Shown here: piece by piece, positions 32,172-44,352 of the stretch | Numbering within the stretch: the first letter of the stretch is position 1 | Layout: the number at the start of each line of letters is the position of its first letter | Assembly (NCBI RefSeq): GCF_001659605.2 | Contig: NC_035172.2 | Span: forward strand, 20,213,051-20,277,050 | DNA: 64,000 nt | Reading direction: 5' to 3' | Origin: Manihot esculenta | Lineage: Eukaryota > Streptophyta > Magnoliopsida > Malpighiales > Euphorbiaceae | Program-made: the position numbers and the translations under genes | The notes under the pieces: model-generated | The model's database searches: none | What the model was told of the DNA's origin: nothing | What the model saw: the letters and a program-made list of their open reading frames with translations, nothing else

Positions 32172-35100
32172 ATGAGAGGAACTCGTCGATCAGCAAGATT
32201 GACTGGAGTGCCACCTGAGGATGAGGGCATGAGCGCCCGTCCTCCAGCATTGCCTAGGGCAATGTCTAGCAGGTCCAACAGGGACAGAGTAGCAAGAGAC
32301 CCTAGAAGGTCTCTGGATCTGGGTAGGAGCAGATCAGTCAGAGGGACAGTTCAGGGAGGAGCGTCAGAGGATATGGGGGATGATATGGACGTAGAACAGA
32401 GGAGGGATGGCAGTTTGGGGATGAGTATGCCAGAGGAAGGTATGGGAGAGTCCCAAGGAGGCACTCAGGCCTCGGGTTTTGTTCAGCCACCTCATTACCC
32501 ACCTTTCTCACAGAATCCCGGGTATTCGATGGGAGGTACATCGGATTACCCTAGTTTTAGCCCTTACCCCACACAGATGCCATACCCACCATATTACCCA
32601 CCGTACTCTCAGTACCCAATGTATCCACCTCCACCCTACTATCCAAATCCAACAAATCCTACCTCAGAAAATGTTGCACCACCTCCACCACCTACAGAAC
32701 CAGCAGCCCCAGTTACTCAACCTCCTAACCCTAGCTCATCCAGAGGGAGCAAGGTCAAGATGACCGACTACATGAAGCTGGGTGCTCCCCAATATGAGAG
32801 TGGTGATGACCCATTTATGTATCTGGAGAGGGTCAAAATGATAACAGACGAGATAGGGGCGGATGACAGTAGAGCCATTCAGATGGCTGGGTTCACCCTA
32901 AAATGCAAGAAGGCCCGTGAGTGGTTCAAGAACTACATCAAACCGAGGGTGGACAGTCTTCCATGGGAGGATTTCGCAAATGAGTTTGCAGGATGGGCTT
33001 TCCCTGATAGTTCAAGGGAATTGAAGATAATAGAGTTCTAGCAGTTGAGGCAGACTGATGACATGAGTGTAGATGAATATACTGATAGGTTTATGGAGTT
33101 GCTGCCATTTGCTGGGCAGGACCTTAGCACAGACCAGAAGAAGTCAAGGAGGTATATCATGAAGCTCCATCCCAGGTATTCCTCCTTGGTACAGTCAGCA
33201 GATAGAGAGAGTTTTCACACCATAGTCGATTTGGCTAGGAGAATGGAGGCTAGTGCTATCGTCGAGGGAAAAGTCAAACAGTCAGCAGCACAGCCTTCCG
33301 GTTCCAAAACCCCAGGTAGGGGGAAAGAGGATCCTTCTTCCTTAAGCTCAGGCAGTAAGAGGTGGATCAGTACCACCAAGAAGCAGAAGAAGAACAAGTT
33401 CTGGAGCAAGATCAAGTCAGGTCTGGGATTAGGAAGTGGCTCGAGCTCAGGTGCAGACAATGTAGCATGTGTGAAGTGTGGTAAACCACACAGGGGAGTG
33501 TGCCTCTATGGGTCCAGAGCCTGCTTCAGATGTGGGCAGGAGGGACATATGGCTCGGGATTGTCCTAGAGCAGCTGTTATGGCACAGCCCCAGCAGACAG
33601 GTTCAGGCAGTGTGGCTCAGCCAGTAGCTCCAGCCATGACTCAGGCCAGTGGCAGAGGTAGAGGGAGAGGAGCAGCCTCTTCTTCAGCGGGTTTCAGAGG
33701 TGAAGGTCCGTCAGCTCCAGCGAGGATCTTCACAATGACACAGCAAGAGGCGAACACATCCAACACCGTGGTGGCAGGTAATCTCATCATTGGTTGTTCT
33801 GATGTGTATGCATTGATGGACCCTGGTGCATCTCATTCTTTCATCGCTCCGAGAGCCGTGCAGAGGTTAGGGTTGATGGTCTCTGAGTTAGAGTGTCCCC
33901 TATGGGTCAGTGGACCCAAGTGTGACCCGTCAGTGGCAGAGTCAGTCTGCCAATGTAGTCCAGTTTTTGTGGAGGGAAGATGCATGTCCGCCGACCTTGT
34001 GGTTCTAGAGTTGACTGATTTTGACGTCATTCTAGGGATGGACTGGTTATCTACCCATGGTGCTACCTTGGACTGCAGGGACAAAGTAGTTAAGTTCAGA
34101 TGTCAGGACGGGTCAGAAGTCGTCTTCAGAGGAGACAAAAGGGGTACACCTAGAGGTATGATATCGGCCCTACAGGTTCGTAGGCTGCTCAGGAGGGGTT
34201 GTCAGGGTTTTCTAGCTCACGTGAGAGAGCTAGACAGTCAGGTTAGAGAGCCCGCCTCAGTGCCAGTGGTCAGAGAGTTCTTAGACGTGTTCCCAGACGA
34301 GCTTCCAGGTTTACCACCTGCTAGGGAGATAGAGTTCGAGGTAGAGTTAATGCCTGGAACGAGACCGATCTCTATCCCTCCCTACAGGATGGCCCCAGCT
34401 GAGTTGAAAGAATTGAAAGAACAGTTGCAAGATCTGGTAGATAAGGGCTTCATCCGACCGAGTACCTCACCTTGGGGTGCTCCAGTGCTGTTTGTAAGAA
34501 AGAAGGATGGATCCCTTAGACTTTGTATCGACTACAGGCAGTTGAACAAAGTCACTACCAAGAATAGGTACCCTCTACCAAGGATCGATGATCTATTCGA
34601 CCAGCTAGCCGGAGCGGGTTGTTTCTCCAAAATAGATCTAAGATCGGGGTACCATCAGCTAAGGATAAGGGATGAAGATGTGCCGAAGACAGCTTTTAGG
34701 ACCAGATATGGGCACTATGAGTTCCTTGTGATGCCGTTCGGGTTAACCAACGCCCCTGCAGCATTCATGGACCTCATGAACAGAGTGTTTAGCCAGTACC
34801 TGGATCACTTCGTTATTGTCTTCATAGATGATATCTTAGTGTATTCCAGGAATGCAGAGGAGCATGCCCATCATCTGAGGATAGTTCTACAGACCTTGAG
34901 GGAACATGGCTTGTATGCCAAGTTCTCCAAGTGTGAGTTCTGGTTAAGGAGCATCTCATTCTTGGGGCATGTAGTGTCAGAGAATGGAATAGAAGTAGAC
35001 CCCAAGAAAGTGGAGGCTGTGACTAACTGGCCTAGACCCACCACAGTGACGGAGATCAGAAGTTTCTTGGGTTTGGCTGGTTATTACAGGAGGTTCGTTC

Positions 35101-37163
35101 AGGACTTCTCAAAGATTGCAGCTCCTCTAACCGGATTGACCAGGAAGAACCAGAGGTTCGTATGGACCGATCAGTGTGAAGAAAGTTTTGAGGAGCTTAA
35201 GAAGAGGTTAACTTCAGCACCAGTGTTAGCTCTGCCAACTAGCAATGAGGACTTCACAGTGTTCTGTGATGCATCCAGAGTAGGTTTGGGTTGTGTGTTG
35301 ATGCAGAAAGGCAAGGTGATCGCTTATGCTTCTAGACAGCTAAAGAGGCATGAGTTGAATTACCCCACACACGATCTTGAGATGGCAGCAGTCATCTTTG
35401 CACTCAAGATGTGGAGGCATTACCTCTATGGGGTAAAATGTGAGATCTTCACAGATCATAAGAGCCTGCAGCACATCTTGAGTCAGAGAGATTTGAATTT
35501 GAGACAGAGGAGATGGGTAGAACTGCTCAGTGACTATGATTGCAGAATCCAGTACCATCCGGGTAAGGCGAATGTTGTGGCAGACGCCCTAAGCCGGAAG
35601 TCACTAGGCAGTTTATCCCACATCACGGCAGAGAGGAGACCGGTGGTGAAGGAGTTTTACAAGCTCATGAATGAAGGCCTACAGTTAGAGTTGTCTGGTA
35701 CAGGTGCTTTGATTGCACAGATGAGAGTGACACCCGTGTTTCTGGAGCAGGTGGCTCAGAAACAGCATGAGGACCCAGAGTTAGTGAAGATTGCCAGGGC
35801 TGTTCAGTCAGGCAAAAATGAAGAGTTTAGGTTCGACAGTAAGGGGATCCTCCGCTACGGGAGCAGATTATGTGTACCAGATGACATAGGGCTTAAGGGA
35901 GACATTATGAGGGAAGCTCATAATGCAAGATACAGCGTTCACCCCGGAGCCACCAAGATGTATCAAGATTTAAAGAAGGTTTATTGGTGGCCAGCGATGA
36001 AGAAAGAAGTGGCACAGTTTGTGTCCGCCTGCGAAGTATGTCAGAGGGTGAAGCTGGAACATCAGAAGCCGGCTGGAATGCTTAACCCGCTACCTATTCC
36101 AGAATGGAAATGGGAGAATATAGCTATGGACTTCGTAGTGGGGTTACCGGCGACGTCCAACAGATTGGACTCCATATGGGTGATTGTGGACAGACTCACC
36201 AAATCTGCTCACTTCATCCCTGTCAGGAGTGGCTATTCTGTGGACAAGTTGGCGCAGGTATATGTAGACGAGATAGTCAGACTGCATGGGGTTCCCGTTT
36301 CTATAGTGTCAGATAGAGGGCCCCAGTTCACCTCCAGGTTTTGGCGGAGTCTGCAGGATGCCATGGGTACCAGGTTGGATTTTAGCACTGCCTTCCATCC
36401 ACAGACAGACGGACAGTCAGAGAGGACCATCCAGACCATAGAAGATATGCTAAGAATGTGTGTGCTGGACTTTGGCGGTTCTTGGAGGCAGCATCTGCCT
36501 TTGGTGGAGTTTGCCTACAATAACAGTCATCATGCTAGCATCGGGATGGCTCCATATGAAGCATTATATGGAAGGAAGTGCAGGTCACCTGTTTGCTGGG
36601 AAGAAGTTGGAGAGAAGGCCTTGGCAGGGCCTGAGTTAGTAGAGATCACTAGCAGGGTGGTACCCATCATCAGAGAGAGAATCAAGACTGCTGCGAGCAG
36701 ACAGAAGAGTTATGCAGACATCCGCAGAAAGCTAGTAGAGTTTCAGGAGGGGGATCTAGTATTGCTCAAGGTGTCTCCAATGAAAGGGGTGGTTCGGTTT
36801 GGTAAGAAAGGTAAGCTAGCTCCACGGTACATCGGACCCTTTGAAGTCTTGCAAAAGATTGGGAGTGTATCGTACAAGCTGGACTTGCCTGCATCTATGG
36901 ACAGAATCCATCCGGTTTTCCATGTTTCCATGTTAAGAAAGTATGTGTCAGATCCGAGCAAGGTTCTTAGTGAGCCTGATGTGGAGGTCCAAGAGGATCT
37001 CACCTATGTAGAGCAACCAGTGCGGATTCTTGACGCTCAGATCAGAAAGTTGAGAAACAAGGAAATCCCAATGGTGAAAGTCCTTTGGAACCACCACAAC
37101 ATAGAAGAATGCACTTGGGAGACACGGGAGTCCATGCTCCAGCAATATCCCCACCTCTTTTAA
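32172..37163 (+). CDS. gag-pol: Gag-pol polyprotein of element D with one in-frame UAG
   Basis: A single frame of 1664 codons runs from [12 protein letters not shown] to QQYPHLF, broken only by TAG at 33039-33041, where B has Glu (codon GAG). Before the stop, 289 codons hold the basic N-terminus, the Tyr/Pro-rich segment and the gag core. After it come the zinc knuckles (about 33468-33560), protease DPGASHSF (33819), RT FIDDIL (about 34821), RNase H FCDAS (35268) and an integrase zinc domain (about 35917-36030). The catalytic residues of integrase are Asp (36129), Asp (36312) and Glu (36420), the last two 36 apart as DDX35E requires. A chromodomain follows (about 37011-37150, [17 protein letters not shown]). 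Every catalytic motif I can see is intact. The protein copies and integrates the element, and chromodomains direct integration to marked chromatin. The stop is followed by CAG TTG, discussed in the findings. Confidence 0.93.
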
Positions 37164-37223
37164 GGTTAGTCTCTATGTGTTTTATGTGTATGAGGTGATG
37201 GTTCTATGCATGTGCTAGTTGAG

Positions 37224-37245
37224 GAACATTCGGGGACGAATGTTC
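37224..37245 (+). repeat. Perfect inverted repeat upstream of polypurine tract (element D)
   Basis: GAACATTCG-GGGA-CGAATGTTC has perfect 9-bp arms. The polypurine tract (AAGGGGGGGAGAA) follows at 37248-37260 and touches the 3' LTR. Confidence 0.9.
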
Positions 37246-37260
37246 TTAAGGGGGGGAGAA

Positions 37261-39525
37261 TGTCATATCCGGCTAGACTCCGGTATCGGAATTCCTACCG
37301 TCCGGTGGAATTTCGGATGTCGGGAACTTCTAGAAGGGTAAAGACATGTTTAATAAAATGTTTTCATGAATTTTAATGTTTTAAGTATGAAAGAAAATGA
37401 GTTTTTGCATGAAAATAGCATTGGAGGAAAACCCAGGTTCGGCCGCCGAAAGGCGAGTTCGGCCGCCGAACATGCATGCGTTTTGGAGGCACGTTAGGCC
37501 CCCGAAAGCATGAGTGAGGGAAGTCAAGGTTCGGCCGCCGAAAGTCAAGTTCGGCCGCCGAACATTGCTTGGATGCGGAGGCACATTCGGCCCCCGAACG
37601 TGGCCTGGCCAGCCACCTATAAAAGGGTCCCTTAGCCGAAAATGGGCGAGCTTTTTCTCCCCATTTCGGCCAAGGTGAGCATTCCGCCATCTTTCCCCAA
37701 TCTTGAGTTTTTCCTTCCTTTTTCCATGATCTTTACAAGTTTATAACTTTGTTTTTGAAGATCTTTGAGCTTAGAACGAGTTTTGGAGCTTGGAGACCAA
37801 AAGTTGGAACTTCTCCCATCTCCAAGTTTAGATCTCCTCAACCCTCGATCTTCAAGAGGTAAGGGCCGATCTTAAACTCCTTTTATGTTTTAAAGAAGTT
37901 TTAAGAAGTTTTATGGGGTAGAAATGCATGTTTAAGTTAGTTGAGCTATGTTAGGTTTTATGTGATTTTTTGAGCAATGTAGCTTGTTATGAGTATGTTG
38001 AATTGTTGTAGTTGGGGTATTTGATGTTTTGAGACCCCTAGGAACTTGTATGCATGTTTTAGTTGAACTATATGCATGATTTGTGGGTTTGGAGGCGAAA
38101 ATGCACAAAGAAGCCAAGTTTCTGCCCTTTGGCAGAAACCAGGTTCGGCAGCCGAAGGCACTTTCGGCCGCCGAACATGGCTGGGGAGGCAGGCCTTTCG
38201 GCTGCCGAAGATGCCCCCGAAAAGAGACTTTCGTCTCTGTCTGGCACTTTCGGCCGCCGAAGGTGCCGCCGAACCTACCTGAGTTTCGTCTCTGTCCAGG
38301 ACTTTCGGCCGCCGAAGGTGCAGCCGAAAGTGCCCTGTTCAGCCATTTCATGCATATTTTTCCATGGTTATTTCATGATGTTTTAGGGGGTTTTTGGGGA
38401 GTTTATTAGAGTTATGTTTATATATGTTCGGTCCCTCATTGGAGTCCACCCGTGTAGGATCGGACCCGAGGAACCGAGGACCTCAGCAGTGAGATAGCTG
38501 CTTCAAAGTCTGTAGAGCTTCAGCCAGAGGTGAGTGGAATGAACCTTAAGTTTTTAAATAAATGAAATGTAACTTTTTGAGCATGTTCATGCATCATATA
38601 TGCCATGTGATATTATAGGGTGTTTGCATTAGTAATCACGAATATGTTGCATTGCATAATATGATGTGGATGCGGATTGGCTATTGGATGATCCTCTAGT
38701 CCTCCTATGTTATGATATGATAATGATGATACGGTATGGATTACCAGTGAGGCCCATTCTACGCCCCTGGACTATGTTAAGAGAAAGACCAGTGAGGCCC
38801 ATTCTACGCCCCTGGCATATTGGAATGTTATGTTATGTTATGCATGTAAGAGAAAGACCAGTGAGGCCCATTCTACGCCCCTGGCACGACTGGGCTATGT
38901 TGAGGACTATAGGTGACAATACCATCCTTATGTGATATGTTTGAGATGTGTTGCATTTCATGGAAGCATGAAATATTTTATTATATGTTTTCTCTATTCT
39001 GCTCACTGGGCTTTATAGCTCACCCCTCTCCCCTAACCCCAGATGTGCAGGTACAGGGTAGACCAGGAGGTTAGCCAGAGTATGAAGTGATGTTTATGTA
39101 ATAGTTAGATTGTGGACATGACAAATGTATTATGATGTAATGTGAATGTATTTTAAGTTATGTAAAGTAATTTGAGTATTGAGGATAGAGTGTGCTTGAC
39201 CAATGCAGATTGTTAATCCCACTTGTATGTACATGGTCCTTATGATATGAGATATGAGGTTATGTTTCAACCAAGCTGATGTATGATGAGATACCCCATT
39301 GGAGCATTTGATGAGGACTCCAGTGGAGGTTTATGTTATGTTTATGTTTATGTTCAGGTTGAGCTTGGTTGTTATATGAAAATGTTTACAGGTTTATGAG
39401 TATTGTTGATCATGTATGGGATTAAACAGGATTACAGGTTATGTTAGGCTTGCTACGGGTCCCGGCGGCCTTACGCCGATCTGGATCCTAGCGCCGGTAG
39501 CGGTCCGGATTTCCGGGCTGTTACA
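37261..39525 (+). repeat. 3' LTR of element D (2265 bp)
   Basis: It matches 29629-31893 at offset 7632. Its start reads TGTCATATCC instead of TGTAATACCC, two of the three mismatches seen. All internal motifs are repeated. Confidence 0.96.
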
Positions 39526-40277
39526 ATTTCCTTAGGAACTTTTGCCTTGGCTTGCAGTTTAGGCTTGCCTCGTCCCTTAGGCCCATTACCACCTTTAGAC
39601 TTAGGCTTCCCCTTATTTTTCATGGGCTTACCCTTATTGACATTCAAAATTTGAGTAGGCCTTTTCTTAATATTTACCTCAGCTATTTTTAGCATCCCAT
39701 GCAGCTCAGGAATGAATTTCTCCATGTTGTTCATGTTATAGTTCATGACAAACTGAGAAAAACTACCAAATAAAGAATGTAGGATCAAATCCGTGGAGAG
39801 TTCTAAACTCAAAGGATAGCCAAGCCTAGCAAGGTGATCAATGTAGCCTTTCATTTTCAAAACATGAGCATTAACTGATTCACCTTTAGCCATTTTGCAA
39901 TCATACAATGCAATGGTAGTTTCATACCTATCCTACCTTGCTTGCTATTGGAAAGCCTGTTTGAGATGGACACTCATCTCATAGGCCTCAAGGTGCTCCA
40001 AATCCTTCTGAAGTTCTGGGCATATAGTTGCCAACATAAGACATCCAATGTCATTAGAATCATCCATATGCTTCTTATGCTTGTTCTTAACAGCATTAGT
40101 AGCATCAGCAGGAGGTGGTTCAGGGATAGCTTCATCAAGCACATAGGACTTTTTCTCTTGCTTGAGAATAATTCTCAAGTTTCTAAACTAGTCAACAAAA
40201 TTAGTCCCATTTTCTTTCAGTTTATCTTTCTCAAGGATGGATCGCAGTGATAAAGTGGAATTGTTATTAGCAGCCAT
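39526..40277 (-). pseudogene. gag: Copia gag
   Basis: The minus-strand start at 40277 gives MAANNNSTLSLRSILEKDKL, typical of copia Gag. It continues through FRNLRIILKQEKKSYVLDEAIP, LQKDLEHLEAYEMSVHLKQAFQ, ALYDCKMAKGESVNAHVLKM and a Lys/Gly-rich tail (about 39540-39650). A TAG replaces the Trp expected in NFVDWF, and another stop lies near 39940. The frame is then interrupted by D just before the zinc knuckle, which resumes at 29628 on the other side. Confidence 0.85.
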
Positions 40278-41689
40278 AATGATCTACAAAATATGCACAT
40301 ATAATCAATTTAGTAAATTAATATTGAGGTGATAATAATCTCCCACTAAAATACAACCCTCAAAAAGAATTATTACAATAATAATATTTTAGTGGGCTAA
40401 GATCCATATTTCACCTAATTTCAAGTCAGCTTTGGCATGACGCTTAGAATTAAGTTATTTAGGTAGGTAACTCCTTACCAATTACATCTAATGTAACTCT
40501 TAGATTATGACGTGTTGACATCATATGTCAAATGCATGTTATAGCCCATCTAATGTCTTAGACCCAAAACCGTTTTGATAGCCTAATTAAGCCCAATCAA
40601 AATTAAATAAATGAGTAACTATTACTCATCCTATCTTACTAAGATAACCTAAGCACTTTGCTTTGGCAAAACCTGCATTTTGGTGATCTTAGTATTGATA
40701 GGTATTTAATACATGGGTGGCATTAAACTTAAAATTTTAGAGTGAGAGTTCAACTTTCAATTTTAATTACATTGTCTTGCAATTATATATATCATAGCAT
40801 CCTATATGCATACATATATATAAACTATCATGCATAGCATCACATACTAATATATGACAGAATATTTAAACGTGACATAGCATGGCCAAAATCTAAAATG
40901 ATCTTCACAAGCCAATATGAAGATCATAAGGGGCAACCTAAGTGTAATCCTATTACATCAGTTGCAATGGAACATGTCTTTATATATTGAGTTTGCTTGT
41001 CCACACTATGGAATCTACTCGTCATTGGAAGCAAATCCACCATCACCATGGAAGCACGAGTCTTGACTTCTCCATCTTGTGGATCTCCATTTACAAAATT
41101 TAAAGAAACCTATACTATTACATTAAAATAAACGACACGCAGGCCGTATTTAAAAATTACATCTCATAGGTTAATAAGGCCATGCTATGCACCATGCCAG
41201 GACACCACATAATCATAATACATTTCATACAAACATGTTATAAACTTATTATCTTAAAGTTTATTTTGTTATTGGAACGATATCGAAGGCGCTACGCACA
41301 TAGCGGTCCAGCTAAACAGAACCATTAATTGCATTAACAGATTACTGCCTAAATCCCCTTATTCTGCATATCAGTCAGATTGATTTTACTGATCTTATCA
41401 GTATTTGTTTGATCATATCAAACAATCCTTGACTATACAGAAAATGATACCATCGTTTATTAATCATATTAACAAACAACAGTAACGCATATGTATGTGT
41501 ATACTTTGTGAAAACGATTTTCACATAAAGCCTGTAGATATCATGGATTCATATCACATACAAATCTATCGTTTTTAACATCATATGTAAAACGAACTAT
41601 ACGATTTAATTACCATGCCATTCTAGCAAACTTATATCACATATAACACATCAAACATGACATATTCGACTTAAACGAAGAGCACAGGT
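40278..41689 (-). other. Copia 5' leader, no gene seen
   Basis: This AT-rich stretch between the primer site and gag has no long reading frame on either strand. It is the untranslated leader of the copia element, unusually long at about 1.4 kb. I see no second element or tandem array in it. Confidence 0.65.
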
Positions 41690-41703
41690 TGGCTCTGATA
41701 CCA
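41690..41703 (-). other. Primer binding site of the copia element
   Basis: The minus strand reads TGGTATCAGAGCCA, one base away from the LTR end at 41705. It is complementary to initiator-Met tRNA and fixes the element's orientation. Confidence 0.92.
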
Positions 41704-41704
41704 C

Positions 41705-43105
41705 TGTTAGGAAATCCAGAGATTTAATGCAATCCAAACACGCAGCGAAAAAATAAAAATCTATGTTTTCCTTCTCGGGATCCATGTGCTTCGTTTAATT
41801 CGAAAGAAAGGATAAGCTACTAACTTGTTAGACTTTGACGAAAAGATACAATCTCGCACTCAAGGTGCTTCTTTTCAACGAACACCCGCTATGGTATCCA
41901 CACGAACGTCTCTTATCCTTCTAGAGTGCTAGCTCACTCTGATGGATAAGCTATGTGCTATTTCCAATCTGCAGCTCAAAACATTTTTCCCCAAAAAAAC
42001 ATCTCCCCACAATTCGCAGCAAGAGTTATATACGTTTTAAATCTTTCAGTTTTTCCACAACTCTTTTCGTGAAAGAGTTGTGTTCATAACTAACTATCAC
42101 AATCTTGCAGATACTCAAATATCTTATGTGAAAGAGTCCTTTATCTGTAACAGTTACAGATAGACTACGGATCCTTTTAAATATTATTATCTCATAATAA
42201 TAATTAATATTAATAATAAAAATCTTTATTATTATTAATTATACTATTGAGCTTTTAGTCCATTAATATAACACATCAACAACGTTCTTTTGTGTGTGAC
42301 TCAATAGGCTCATATTAATTGGCAATAGGCCCAGTCCCACATGGCCCATAATTCATAAGCGGCCTCTAGCAAGACATTATGACTACCCAATTAATATGAT
42401 GATCGATAGTCCGATAAAGCCTAATAAATAGAATATGTATTAATCCCTTTGTCACACGATATCTAGTTTGAACATAAGTCATGGTTAATGTCAAACTTAT
42501 GATTTCTCGATCTCTAAGTAGACTGATAAATTCAAATGATATTGATCACACTATCAATTCATTGAGCACGGCCATGAATTTCTCAGTCTCACTTATCGAG
42601 GGGCCCAGAAGATCTCTCTCTCAAAGAGAAACAAATTCTATCTTGATTGTTTAATATCCTCTATATAATTTCTATTATACTCAATCAGAACCTTTATGAC
42701 TGTCCGATTAAAGACAATTTTTTGTTATATCAAAATATAACAGTCCTTATGTTGGAACCTATGACAATCTCAAGTTAAAGGATTAAGACATAACTATTTT
42801 GAGATTCACTTATGACAATAACCCATGTAGTGATCTCAGTGTAAGTCCATCCAATATTTTGTTCTCTAACAAGTATCTATGATTATTGAATTATATCAAC
42901 ATATACATAATCATCTCATGATTATTAATCAATAACCATACTAGTTATATTTTATTATTATGAACATAATAATAAATTACCAGGGATGTTAATCATTATT
43001 ATGTAACATGCAAACAAATAATAATGATAGTAAAACCTCTTTTATTAATAATCAAAACGAATATAAAAAGGTCCAAAATAATGGTCTAGGGCAAATACAC
43101 TAACA
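41705..43105 (-). repeat. 5' LTR of the copia element (1401 bp)
   Basis: It begins and ends with TGTTAG/CTAACA and aligns throughout with 24891-26378, minus the two short duplications in that copy. Confidence 0.92.
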
Positions 43106-43340
43106 ATCCGAGCATTCTTCAACCCAAAAGGAATTGCCTTATAACAATACGTGCCATTTTTAGGTATGAATGAGGTTTTCTCTTCAGCAGCTTTATCCAT
43201 TGAGATTTGATGATAACTTGACATAGCATCTAGAGAAGATAAATACTCAAATTCGATCGTAGCATTAACCAATTTATTAACATTAGGAGAGGATAACAAT
43301 CTTTTAGATAGACTTGATTAAGGTTGATAAAGTCTATATA
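43106..43340 (-). pseudogene. Degenerate Tat-like RT fragment (first half)
   Basis: The minus strand reads NKLVNATIEFEYLSSLDAMSSYHQISMDKAAEEKTSF and CYKAIPFGLKNA, the RT fingers/palm of Tat-type elements. The sense continues at 24890 with ITYQRLMNKIF, so the copia element inserted between the LKNA and TYQRL motifs. Confidence 0.8.
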
Positions 43341-44352
43341 CATACGGCATTTACGTTAAGCTTTTTTACAAGGACTAAGTTTACTTATAAAAAGAGTCAA
43401 ATAAATTTTGGGTATTGTGTTAGAGAAAGCTAATCTTTTTAATTTGAGAACTAAATCGGCAATAATTTTAAAAAGAGAACTATAATTATTAGATATCTGG
43501 ATTTTGAGAAAATTCACTAGTTTATTTTATATTTTAAAACTATTTAATTAAAATATTTTTATATTTTATAAAATTAAACTCTTTAATTCTTTTAAAAAAA
43601 GTATTTACTATTTATATTAAATAGTTTGATTTTATGAAATATAAAAACATTTTAATATTTCGAAATAGTAAAGAACTAATGAAATTCTTAAAAACTTAGA
43701 GGTTTGATAATATTTCTTTTGAGATTTTCCTAATTAGTAAAGTCCACGAACGTAAAATTTATTTATTTAAAAGTATTCATATAGACAGAGATAAACTTCC
43801 ATACTAATAATTAAATACAGTATGATAACAAAATTTATATTTACTATATATAAAAATATTTTATTAAATACTTATGCACAATACTATTACAAAGTATATC
43901 ATATTATATAATATGATCTTACAATAATATGTTATAGCCCATTTGACAAAAAAAAAAAAAAAAGTCTATTAATTTTTGCGTTAATTTTTATTTGTAACCA
44001 TAACTTTAAATTTAGATGATAAAACTAAATATTTAAAATTAACCTTAATTTTAATAAAAGTTTCATTGAATTTAAAAAAAATTAATAATAAATTATAATA
44101 TAATTTTTAAAATTTTATTTAATAGCAAAATCACCCTTGAAATGAATTATTTTATTTAAAACCATCTCCTTACATGTTGCTGGAACTAAAATTATGATGA
44201 CGTGGCCGGACCAGAGCCGTGTTGTAATTGACTAGACTTGCAAGAAAGATAATGTGAGGTGGTTGGTGTCTACAGTAACTATTCTAACACTTAAGTCAGT
44301 AAACTGAAGAACAAGGCCGGAGTAAGGAATTACTTAGAATTCAGAGTTTTGA
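43341..44352. other. AT-rich unassigned stretch
   Basis: Very AT-rich, with many short A and T runs and a poly-A of about 17 at 43950. I see no frame, LTR end or tandem repeat up to 44160. From 44160 to 44352 base composition becomes normal, and that part joins 53990 across element E. It may be old element remnants or true intergenic DNA. Confidence 0.5.

Larger units (their letters stand above)
29629..39525 (+). mobile_element. Ty3/gypsy chromovirus D, nearly intact
   Basis: This 9.9-kb element has two LTRs of equal length (2265 bp), a primer site, one gag-pol frame with a single UAG, an inverted repeat and a polypurine tract. Perfect ATTTC duplications flank it within copia gag. I found three LTR mismatches (29632/37264, 29636/37268 and 29720/37352), so it inserted recently. 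It is the best candidate in the window for the source of proteins that moved element A. Confidence 0.96.
24891..43105 (-). mobile_element. Ty1/copia element, minus strand, interrupted by chromovirus D
   Basis: The LTR termini are TGTTAG...CTAACA. The primer site is at 41690-41703 (minus-strand TGGTATCAGAGCCA) and the polypurine tract is just inside 26379. The order is gag, protease, integrase, RT, RNase H, as in copia. Without D the element is about 8.3 kb. The flanking bases, ATTCC on the left and ATCCG on the right, are an imperfect duplication, consistent with age. It lies inside a Tat-like RT. Confidence 0.9.

Noticed and set aside
43940..43965. Poly-A run as the tail of a LINE or SINE
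   Set aside because: No upstream reverse transcriptase, no RNA polymerase III boxes and no flanking duplication seen; the area is AT-rich throughout.
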